Source: Caryophanales bacterium (lineage in GTDB: Bacteria; Bacillota; Bacilli; Paenibacillales; CANHCR01). Taken from it: a stretch of DNA of 32,659 nt. The DNA is taken from NCBI GenBank assembly GCA_947459205.1, contig CANHCR010000027.1:1-32659 (forward strand). The letters run 5' to 3'. The position numbers were made by a program, and so were the translations under genes. The notes under the pieces were generated by a model. It was not told the origin of the DNA. It did not search any database and was given only the letters and a program-made list of their open reading frames with translations. Below, piece after piece: positions 26,353 to 32,659 of the stretch (positions are counted from its first letter, which is position 1; each line of letters starts with the position of its first letter).

Positions 26353-26925
26353 ATGGAGTTAAAAGGTTGCAGCAAAGTGCTTTTTAGGTGTCTTACTGTA
26401 TTGCTTTTGCTCGTGATTACCGCGAATTTGCAGCAACCTGTCCAAGCGGCTTCTGCAGTTGATGTTACGATACATTATGTGCCGGCTCCTGGTGATGAGC
26501 GCGATTGGGATTTGTGGGTATGGACCAATAATCAAGATGGTGAAGCGTACTCTTTTCAACACGACGATCAAGGTGGAAAAGTGGCATCGTTTCAATTGCC
26601 CGCCCCAACAAAATCGCTAAATTATGTCGTTCGCTTACCTGATTGGAGCGCAAGAGATTGTGTATCGGAACGTAAACTAGAAGTGGTCGATGGTAAGGCA
26701 CAAGCATGGTTGAAAGGTGGAACATGCGATGTGAGCCTCGTCAACCCAAATCAGTCCGATGAAGCGGCGATGCAAGATCAACGCGATGAAGAGAAATTAG
26801 CGTTAAACGAATTGCCTGACGCGGGTTATGGCGGAGCATCTTTTGACATCACACCTACGCTAATCTGTTTTTTAATTGGACTCACAATCATTGCATATGC
26901 GCTGCGCAAACGAAAACTACAATGA
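26353..26925 (+). CDS. Wall-anchored CBM41/PUD (pullulanase-associated domain) protein with LPDAG signal
   Basis: A 190-residue exported protein: signal peptide (about 1-33, ending VQAAS), one pullulanase-associated domain (about 36-130: VTIHYVPAPGDERDWDLWVW, VRLPDWSARDC, and AWLKGGTCDV), a charged Gln/Asp/Glu linker, then a sorting signal LPDAG (154-158), a hydrophobic helix and RKRKLQ. CBM41/PUD modules bind alpha-1,4/1,6-glucans and normally precede a pullulanase catalytic domain; here the module stands alone and is tethered to the wall. The motif-to-end distance (37 residues) equals that of the MPKTG protein. ATG 26353 follows AAGGAG. It is divergent from the sortase gene, its likely anchoring enzyme. 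The role as a glucan-capturing surface receptor is inference. Confidence 0.85.
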   Translation: MELKGCSKVLFRCLTVLLLLVITANLQQPVQAASAVDVTIHYVPAPGDERDWDLWVWTNNQDGEAYSFQHDDQGGKVASFQLPAPTKSLNYVVRLPDWSARDCVSERKLEVVDGKAQAWLKGGTCDVSLVNPNQSDEAAMQDQRDEEKLALNELPDAGYGGASFDITPTLICFLIGLTIIAYALRKRKLQ

Positions 26926-26974
26926 ACCGCACATCTCTATTCGTCGCAAACGTATAATGATGGGCGGTTTTTTT
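26925..26974 (+). terminator. Rho-independent terminator after the CBM41 protein gene
   Basis: Stem AACCGC-CATC (26925-26935) with GATG-GCGGTT (26959-26969), one internal A-G mismatch, followed by a T run to 26974. The long loop contains a chance TATAAT. Confidence 0.65.
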
Positions 26975-27016
26975 ATTGATTCAGCCGATTCATAAATATG
27001 ATAGGGGGGTTTTACG

Positions 27017-27886
27017 ATGGTAGTTAAACTGTTTCAACCGAGCGAGGCGGCTTTTCTTTCTCCAAAGTTGCGATTCACCGATGCAAAAGTGAGAGAAACA
27101 CAGACGCTATTTAACGCTTCGCAAAATCAATTGAAAACAGCGTATCATGTCAGTCCACCCAAAGAAGATCCGTATCAGATTGTCATCAATGAACGTGCGC
27201 GTCTCAAAGTGCGAAAATTAGCGCAGTCTTTTGAAGATGCACAAAACGGAATGTTGCAGATGAAAATCGCTGCCACAGGGCTGAAGTCTGCACGAAACGT
27301 ATTGTTAGAGATGAGATCGTTGGCTCTAAAGGCGGCAGATGCCTCCACTGCTGATGGGGATCGCGTCGTGTTGAATACAAAGTTGTCTGAACTGCCTGCT
27401 GAACTTGATGAATTAGTCAATCGAATGAAATACAACCAAACGAAACTGATGGATGGCTCATTTTCTGCAAATTTTAAATTAGGGCGCTCAGCTCATTATC
27501 ATGTGAAGGTAAAAATAGATGATATGCGTTCAGTCGCACTTGAACTGAACTCATTGGATATCTCATCGAAGGCAGGTGCTGCATCTGCTTATACAAAAAT
27601 CGATGCTGCGCTTGAAAAATTGCAAGTCAATGTAGGCAGAGTGAAAGGGGCAGACAAAAAAATTGCCACTATTTTATCGACACGAACCAGTTTATCCGAG
27701 AGCATTTCCGACAATTCGGCGAACTTGCGAAATCGTAGCGCTGCCAGAGATATGATCGATATCATGAAAGTTCAGTTGTTACAACCAGATGCGACCGCAA
27801 TTTCACCTAAAGAGTTACACAAGACGAACAATCACACGGTACTGGATTTATTGGCAAATGCGATGGATTTACCGTTTCGATCGTAA
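27017..27886 (+). CDS. Orphan flagellin-like protein
   Basis: A 289-residue protein related to flagellin. The N-terminal D1-like helix pair is recognisable at about residues 54-145 (VINERARLKVRKLAQSFEDA, NGMLQMKIAATGLKSARNVL, EMRSLALKAADAST, DELVNRMKYNQTKLMDGSF), and the C-terminal D1/D0-like part from about 190 (YTKIDAALEKLQ, SISDNSANLRNRSAARDMIDIMKVQLL, then VLDLLANAMDL). It differs from true flagellins: the usual N-terminal INHN..AL stretch is replaced, the SGLRIN-like segment is degenerate (AYHVSPP), the variable region is minimal, and the C-terminus carries an extra tail. No signal peptide is present, consistent with flagellar-type export. No flagellar genes are nearby. ATG 27017 follows GGGGGG. 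It could be a minor filament or junction-like protein, or a repurposed one. Confidence 0.75.
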   Translation: MVVKLFQPSEAAFLSPKLRFTDAKVRETQTLFNASQNQLKTAYHVSPPKEDPYQIVINERARLKVRKLAQSFEDAQNGMLQMKIAATGLKSARNVLLEMRSLALKAADASTADGDRVVLNTKLSELPAELDELVNRMKYNQTKLMDGSFSANFKLGRSAHYHVKVKIDDMRSVALELNSLDISSKAGAASAYTKIDAALEKLQVNVGRVKGADKKIATILSTRTSLSESISDNSANLRNRSAARDMIDIMKVQLLQPDATAISPKELHKTNNHTVLDLLANAMDLPFRS

Positions 27887-27910
27887 GTAAGTTGATCATC
27901 ATACAAAACA

Positions 27911-27938
27911 AGGCCGCCCAATTGGACGGCCTATTTTT
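27911..27938. terminator. Bidirectional terminator between the flagellin-like and GH13 genes
   Basis: AGGCCG (27911-27916) pairs with CGGCCT (27927-27932) around an inner CCAATTGG, with one C-A mismatch, followed by TTTTT on the plus side and a TTGTTTTG stretch on the minus side. The two genes converge here. Confidence 0.8.
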
Positions 27939-27965
27939 GACTAGCTCACTTTCGTTTCTACCAGG

Positions 27966-30080
27966 CTACAAGTAGACGACAACCGCTTCGCCCGCTTTGA
28001 GCGAGAGGCGCAAGTTCCAATGTTCGTCAAAATCAAACGACTCATACTGCCCACTGTACAGCGAGTACTGAATCCAGGCACGACGCGAGGAGTTTCCAGA
28101 TTCGAAGCGCAGGTGACCAAGGTTAACGGTGAATGTACGATTGTGCGACAAATCCGTGTTGCCGACGACAAGCAACAAGTTGTCATGGCTCATCCAGCGA
28201 CGATTTTCGATGATGAAGCCGAAGCCGATAGCTGGTGTGCGCCAGTCATCAAAATGGAGCGGGAACGTACTGTTTCCGTCGGTTACGGCGAAAATGTGAC
28301 GTCTGCGAATGGCAGCCACTTGCTCGATCACTTCCGGCAACACCCAACGTTGCGGGTTTGTCCAATGTAGTTGATATTTTTCGAAAAATGCCAACTTGCC
28401 ATTGTACGGATCGTTCGGGTGCAAACGCCATGCTTCATCTGGTGCGCAATCAATTCCAGTGTTCATCGGTTGCGTTTCGAACAACTCAATCCCCGAGTTG
28501 AAAAACGGCACGCCGTTCGGCATGAAGTGGTTGAGCACGGTCAACAACTTCGAGAGTGCTTGACCACCATGACGTGCTGCCAAACGCGGCGTATCCGGCG
28601 TCTCTCCGCAAGCGAACACCGGTGCGGCGTAGTGCAGTCCTTCGTAGAAAAATTCATGTGTTTTGAATTCGAACATGCGCGGCTGGCAGAAATAACCGTC
28701 GCCAAGAATCATGTTGTATCCGGCGTTGCGTGCAGACCACGCATTTTTCACTTCCACTTCTTCTGCAATCAAAGCGAAGTCAGGATCGATTTGACGCGGA
28801 CGGTCGATGATCATCCCAACAAGTTCTTCCGGCAAAGCGTGTCCCATATCGATGCGCGCGCCGTCGATCCCGAATTGCTCTTGATAGAACGGAATGACGC
28901 CCGACAACGTCTGCCACAACTCCTCGTTGCGCACCGCACCCTTGAACATGTTGGCTTTGATGACATCGAACAAAATGTAAGGCTTAATGTCGTTGTGTCC
29001 GATGTAGTGCTGCGAAGCGAGCGGATGATCGAGATATAGTCGCAAGAACGTGATATCAGACCATGGCGGTTGCGGATCATTGACACCATCGGAAAATGCT
29101 GGCGCCGTCGTAATACCATATTCTTGGCTGATCAACTCGAACACTTCGAGCGACGGATCAGCGGCAACACGCTTTTTGATAGACTGCCATTTTTGCGGAT
29201 CGAGAATGTCCGGCGAATTGACGAACTTACGCATGTGATCCCATACTTCACCAGAATTATAAATCAGGTGCAAGTTGTCAAAAGTCGGCTTGTCAGCCGC
29301 TTTAATCCCATGCACGAACGGTGGCTTGTACTCTGGCAAGCGGTCCTCATACACCCAATAAAACCAGTCTGGATGGTCTAAAATCAAGTGGCTGTCGCGC
29401 GCCGCCGTCCGCGGGATGATGTCGATCAACACGCGAATGTTCATGATGTGACACGCCTCGACAAACGCACCGAACTCGTCTTCGACAGTGAAATCTTCGG
29501 ACGTCATCGAATCTTTCAGATTCGGATCCAATTTGAAAAAGTCTTTGACCGCGTAAGGCGAACCCATGCCGCCTTTTTTGAAGTTGTCACTATACTGCGA
29601 AATCGGTAACAAATAAATCGCTGTAATGCCCATTCGTTTGAGCAACGGCAGAAGCGCAATCGATTTTACGAATGTGCCGGTCTCTTTAAGGCCGTACTCA
29701 TTTTCCGACTCCAACTCGCCGCTTTCATTGTGGTCCCACGAAGTCGAGGTGCGCACATGCATCGAATAAATTGAACTTTTGCGAATCCAATCGCCGCCCA
29801 TGTAGCCGTATTGTTGCTGGTCATCATTGCCGTGAATTTGCGTAATCGACTGACTGTAATCAACGTCCGCTTGATATCCATCCGCGAGCACATAGTCGAT
29901 GGCAGCATGATAGAACTTGTACGGATTGACTTGCAGTTGTCCGTCTTCGCGAACGAGCAAGTCTTTCCCTTTGTACTGAAAACAGTTCCACATGTCGGGA
30001 ACGGTGTAATGCATTTTTTTGCGCGATGCCGTTTTCTTTTTTAACTGCTCCTTCAATTGAAGCAACTTTGACGTTTTCAT
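27966..30080 (-). CDS. Cytosolic GH13 alpha-amylase-family enzyme (GlgE-like features)
   Basis: A 704-residue glycoside hydrolase family 13 protein, encoded leftward. The barrel begins near MGITAIYLLPIS; key positions are the nucleophile D411 in GARIDMGHALP, the general acid/base E440 (or E441) in LIAEEVE, and the transition-state aspartate D496 in GETPDTPR. Having Pro rather than His before that last aspartate is like GlgE maltosyltransferases (NTPD) and unlike most amylases (NHD). The C-terminal beta domain ends the protein. No signal peptide: it begins MKTSKLLQLKEQL, so it acts in the cytoplasm on glycogen or imported glucans. ATG 30080 follows GGGAGG by 8 bases; an in-frame ATG at 30113 precedes that site. 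The exact reaction (hydrolase, transferase or maltosyl-phosphate use) is not determinable here. It is divergent from the MoxR gene. Confidence 0.83.
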   Translation of the reverse strand: MKTSKLLQLKEQLKKKTASRKKMHYTVPDMWNCFQYKGKDLLVREDGQLQVNPYKFYHAAIDYVLADGYQADVDYSQSITQIHGNDDQQQYGYMGGDWIRKSSIYSMHVRTSTSWDHNESGELESENEYGLKETGTFVKSIALLPLLKRMGITAIYLLPISQYSDNFKKGGMGSPYAVKDFFKLDPNLKDSMTSEDFTVEDEFGAFVEACHIMNIRVLIDIIPRTAARDSHLILDHPDWFYWVYEDRLPEYKPPFVHGIKAADKPTFDNLHLIYNSGEVWDHMRKFVNSPDILDPQKWQSIKKRVAADPSLEVFELISQEYGITTAPAFSDGVNDPQPPWSDITFLRLYLDHPLASQHYIGHNDIKPYILFDVIKANMFKGAVRNEELWQTLSGVIPFYQEQFGIDGARIDMGHALPEELVGMIIDRPRQIDPDFALIAEEVEVKNAWSARNAGYNMILGDGYFCQPRMFEFKTHEFFYEGLHYAAPVFACGETPDTPRLAARHGGQALSKLLTVLNHFMPNGVPFFNSGIELFETQPMNTGIDCAPDEAWRLHPNDPYNGKLAFFEKYQLHWTNPQRWVLPEVIEQVAAIRRRHIFAVTDGNSTFPLHFDDWRTPAIGFGFIIENRRWMSHDNLLLVVGNTDLSHNRTFTVNLGHLRFESGNSSRRAWIQYSLYSGQYESFDFDEHWNLRLSLKAGEAVVVYL

Positions 30081-30233
30081 TGAAACGTCCTCCCTTCGAG
30101 GCACATAAGACAATCATATGTATTATACGAAAAAAAAAAGTGTAAGAAAAGTAGAGATTTGTTACTAGATTTTATTTTTCACGGTATATTAGCGAGTCAA
30201 GGCCTATTCCATGAAACGACAGGAGGAATTTTT

Positions 30234-31307
30234 TTGAGTATTGCTACTGTGACCCCGAATCAAGTGGTAGAGTTGCTGACACCGATTTATGCCAAAACGT
30301 CGCCACGCGAGGTGCCAACCGTCATGCTATGGGGGCAACCTGGCATCGGCAAATCTGATGCTGTCCACTTGCTGGCCGAGCATTTGCAACGCGTCACCGG
30401 CAAAACAGTGGAATTGACGGACGTCCGTTTGTTGCTTTTCAACCCGATTGACTTGCGTGGGATTCCGGTTGTGAACAGCGAGAAAGAATTTGCCGTTTGG
30501 CTGAAGCCGAAAATTTTTGATTTTCCTCAAGACGACGAACATCTGCATATTTTATTTCTAGACGAAATCTCTGCTGCGCCGCCATCTGTGCAAGCTGCTG
30601 CATTTCAGCTGACATTGGACCGCAAAATCGGCGAGCACGATTTGCCCGATAATGTGATTGTGATTGCAGCTGGTAACCGCATGCAGGACAAAGGTGTGAC
30701 GTTCCGTATGCCGACACCGCTTGCGAACCGCATGACCCATTTGGAAGTGATTGCGCAATTTGATGATTGGAAAAAATGGGCGCTCAACAATCAGATTCAT
30801 GAATGGGTGGTTGGCTTTTTAGGTTTTCAAACGGACTTATTCAACAAATTCGATCCCGTCAATGACAGCACCGCATTTCCGACTCCGCGCTCTTGGAGTT
30901 TTGTCAGCAAATACTTGTATTTGTATGACAGTTTGGAGGATGCCATGCCGATGATTACGGGCTCGGTAGGCGAAGAGGCTGCCAGCGAATTTGCTCATTA
31001 TGCCACCAACCATATGGACTTGCCTGTAGTCGATGAGATTGTCGCAGGCAAAACCGTGCAAATCGACAATTCAAAAATTGATATCGTCTATGCAATTTGC
31101 AGTGCGCTTGCGATCCGTGCCCGTAATTTTAGCGACGAACAATTGGAAAATGTGATGCACTTTTTGCTCGGCGACACACTGGCGCGAGAGTATGTGATCA
31201 TGACGACGAAAGACATGTTGCGCAACGGCATCGTCAAGCAACGTGTCAAAGCACTGCCGCGCTTTAGCGAGTTTCTCAGCAATTACGGAAAAACATTATT
31301 AGTTTAA
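30234..31307 (+). CDS. MoxR-family AAA+ ATPase
   Basis: A 357-residue AAA+ ATPase. Walker A is WGQPGIGKSDA, Walker B is ILFLDEIS, and the sensor region is IVIAAGNRMQDKG followed by PTPLANRMTH. This MoxR-type pattern is typical of ATPases encoded next to a VWA-domain partner, with proposed chaperone-like roles in protein or metal-cofactor assembly. TTG 30234 is chosen because AGGAGG is 7 to 8 bases before it; a longer reading frame to 30159 has no such site. The next gene (HExxH/VWA-like) begins 15 bases downstream, so they form an operon. Confidence 0.87.
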   Translation: MSIATVTPNQVVELLTPIYAKTSPREVPTVMLWGQPGIGKSDAVHLLAEHLQRVTGKTVELTDVRLLLFNPIDLRGIPVVNSEKEFAVWLKPKIFDFPQDDEHLHILFLDEISAAPPSVQAAAFQLTLDRKIGEHDLPDNVIVIAAGNRMQDKGVTFRMPTPLANRMTHLEVIAQFDDWKKWALNNQIHEWVVGFLGFQTDLFNKFDPVNDSTAFPTPRSWSFVSKYLYLYDSLEDAMPMITGSVGEEAASEFAHYATNHMDLPVVDEIVAGKTVQIDNSKIDIVYAICSALAIRARNFSDEQLENVMHFLLGDTLAREYVIMTTKDMLRNGIVKQRVKALPRFSEFLSNYGKTLLV

Positions 31308-31322
31308 TGGAGGTGACGGTTC

Positions 31323-32519
31323 ATGGCCATTCGACAACGGCAAAGGCACAAGCAACTTTCTGCACAAGAACGGCTCGAACATTCCCGCATTCAGCTCATT
31401 TTGGACTTTCCGTTCTTTGGCTTTTTAGCTATGCATCTGAAATTGGTAGAAACGAACAAGACCAAAACGGCTTCTACCAACGGCAAGGAATATGGCTACA
31501 ATCCGCAGTTTATTCAAACGCTCAACGATAAAGAATTGAATTTTCTTACCGCGCACGAAGTTCTCCATGCCGCACTCGGTCATCCTTGGCGTGTACGTGG
31601 GCGCAATCCCGTCATTTTCAACATCGCAGCCGATTTTGTGGTAAATGCAATGATCATCCAGTTCGATCCAAATGGCGAGGCTTTTCAGATGCCTGCGCAT
31701 GGGTTGTACGATCCGCAGTTTGCCCATCTCTCAGTTGAGGAACTATATGACTTGTTCATGAGTGATAAAAGCGACGAGTATCGTTTGAAAAAGTTGAAAA
31801 AGATGTCGATTTTGGACGATCACAAGGATTGGAACGAATCGGACTTGCATGAATCTGCTTTGTCGCGCGAGATTTGGCGCAAGCGTCTGCAAGGGGCCGC
31901 CTACAAATCGAAGGGTGGCAGTTTGCCGGCATCCGTGGTACGCGAACTCGCCAGTGACAAGGTGGCCAAAAAAGATTGGCGTCAACTACTTGCCGAGATG
32001 GTGCAACACGAAGTCGTCGATTACGGATTCACTCCGCCTGACTACAGATACCAAGGCTCCGAATTTGTCTTGCCTGGCTTCTCGGAAACGGAAGCCGTCG
32101 TCAAAAACGTGGTATTTGCAATCGACACATCTGGTTCGATTGATGACGAATTGTTGAGTCTTTTTCTAGCGGAAGTGATTGGTTGCCTCAAGCAATTCAA
32201 CGACAAAGTAAAAGGGACGCTCATCTATTGCGATAACAAGGTGCGCGCCGTGTGCGATGTGCATGATGCGCAGAACTCGACTCCGGTGGGTGGTTCCGGC
32301 ACTTCGTTTGTCCCCGTCTTTGATTGGATTGAGCAGAATTTGCAGGAATGCGCCGGTTTGGTCTATTTGACGGACGGGTACGGCACGTTCCCAGAGCGAG
32401 CACCATATTACCCAGTGTTATGGTTACTGACTGATGCGGACGAAGAATGGAGTGAAGGTGAACCGCCACCATTTGGCAACTCAGCGATGATGGAAAGGGA
32501 GGCAAAAAAATGTCAATAA
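31323..32519 (+). CDS. DUF2201-type putative metallopeptidase with VWA-like domain
   Basis: A 398-residue protein in two parts. The N-terminal part (about 1-200) has a zincin-like motif HEVLHAALGH (H78, E79, H82), as in DUF2201 N-terminal domains. The C-terminal part has a VWA-like fold with the metal-binding motif DTSGS at 268-272, a later GGSGTSF and a LTDGYG. Such proteins pair with MoxR ATPases; the VWA domain is thought to bind the target or ATPase through a metal ion. Whether the HExxH is proteolytic is unknown. ATG 31323 follows GGAGGTGA. The stop overlaps the next gene by 10 bases, completing a three-gene operon with the MoxR protein. Confidence 0.87.
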   Translation: MAIRQRQRHKQLSAQERLEHSRIQLILDFPFFGFLAMHLKLVETNKTKTASTNGKEYGYNPQFIQTLNDKELNFLTAHEVLHAALGHPWRVRGRNPVIFNIAADFVVNAMIIQFDPNGEAFQMPAHGLYDPQFAHLSVEELYDLFMSDKSDEYRLKKLKKMSILDDHKDWNESDLHESALSREIWRKRLQGAAYKSKGGSLPASVVRELASDKVAKKDWRQLLAEMVQHEVVDYGFTPPDYRYQGSEFVLPGFSETEAVVKNVVFAIDTSGSIDDELLSLFLAEVIGCLKQFNDKVKGTLIYCDNKVRAVCDVHDAQNSTPVGGSGTSFVPVFDWIEQNLQECAGLVYLTDGYGTFPERAPYYPVLWLLTDADEEWSEGEPPPFGNSAMMEREAKKCQ

Positions 32520-32659
32520 CAGAATTGTACGTCAATTGGCAGTTACCGTTTATGAGCGAGGTGCTCAAACTGCCCGAATCGCTGGCAGAACGTTTGGATG
32601 TGAAGATGCGTCACTTTCTGGCGGCATCGCGTATTTTTGACTATCGCCGCAAATATAGA
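32510..32659 (+). CDS. Unidentified protein, third gene of the MoxR operon (partial)
   Basis: From ATG 32510 the frame is open for 50 codons to the window end. A clear GGGAGG at 32497-32502 precedes it by 7 bases and it overlaps the previous stop by 10 bases, both signs of a genuine coupled gene. The visible sequence starts MSITELYVNWQLPFMSEVL and contains ESLAERLDVKMRHFLAASRIF; it is mixed charged and hydrophobic with no motif I recognise. Its place suggests a role with the MoxR/VWA pair. Confidence 0.6.
   Translation, partial: MSITELYVNWQLPFMSEVLKLPESLAERLDVKMRHFLAASRIFDYRRKYR

Noticed and set aside
26953-26958. TATAAT as promoter -10 of the flagellin-like gene
   Set aside because: It lies in the loop of the upstream terminator, so a transcript from it would run through the closing arm and T run, and no -35 is found at 16-18 bases.
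28371-29039. 222-codon rightward open frame opposite the GH13 gene
   Set aside because: It lies antisense to the catalytic core of the GH13 enzyme, whose motifs are intact, and has no ribosome binding site.

Overview
The window looks like chromosomal DNA of a Gram-positive member of the Bacilli. Signs of this are a Zur protein with a Bacillus-type Zur operator, a MntR with all the metal ligands of Bacillus subtilis MntR, a ykoN/ykoP/ykoQ-like gene set, sortase substrates, lipoproteins and strong AGGAGG-type ribosome binding sites with frequent GTG and TTG starts. The moderate GC content and gene mix could fit the Alicyclobacillaceae (for example Tumebacillus-like), but that placement is a guess. 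I saw no RNA genes, insertion sequences, phage genes or CRISPR arrays, and no gene-free stretch longer than about 300 bases.

Layout. (1) 1-4898: a leftward MGDG-synthase-type glycosyltransferase (cut by the window edge), then a rightward phosphodiesterase/alkaline-phosphatase-fold protein, a YkoP-like protein, a YkoQ-like metallophosphoesterase, zur and yidD. (2) 4923-7202: methionyl-tRNA synthetase and a small DUF378 membrane protein, closed by a clear terminator. (3) 7267-13514: metal homeostasis and redox genes: a copper P-type ATPase, the zinc uptake operon znuA-znuC-znuB behind a promoter that overlaps a perfect Zur box, a CcdA-type thiol-disulfide membrane protein, and mntR. (4) 13596-14504: a patatin-like phospholipase. 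(5) 14567-19810: a tight four-gene operon of exported proteins (FN3 plus stalk plus C39-like peptidase; TPR plus GH26-like glycosidase; PQQ-type sugar dehydrogenase lipoprotein; DUF6273 plus stalk domain). (6) 19933-30080: a polysaccharide-linked surface region with a 1581-residue secreted protein carrying three starch-binding modules and about eleven FN3 domains but no recognisable catalytic domain, an acidic sortase substrate, a leftward sortase, a wall-anchored CBM41/PUD protein, an orphan flagellin-like protein, and a leftward cytosolic GH13 enzyme. (7) 30234-32659: a MoxR-type AAA ATPase, a metallopeptidase/VWA-like (DUF2201-type) partner, and the start of a third gene.

How it may fit together. 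Zur made at 4243-4671 very probably represses the znu operon at 9628-9646. Regions 5 and 6 suggest investment in capturing and handling alpha-glucan outside the cell: soluble or loosely attached binding scaffold, wall-anchored binding module, a sortase encoded between its two candidate substrates, and a cytosolic alpha-glucan enzyme. No secreted amylase or pullulanase lies in the window, so the hydrolytic partner, if any, is elsewhere. The most interesting candidates are this non-catalytic starch-binding/sortase locus and the flagellin-like orphan embedded in it.
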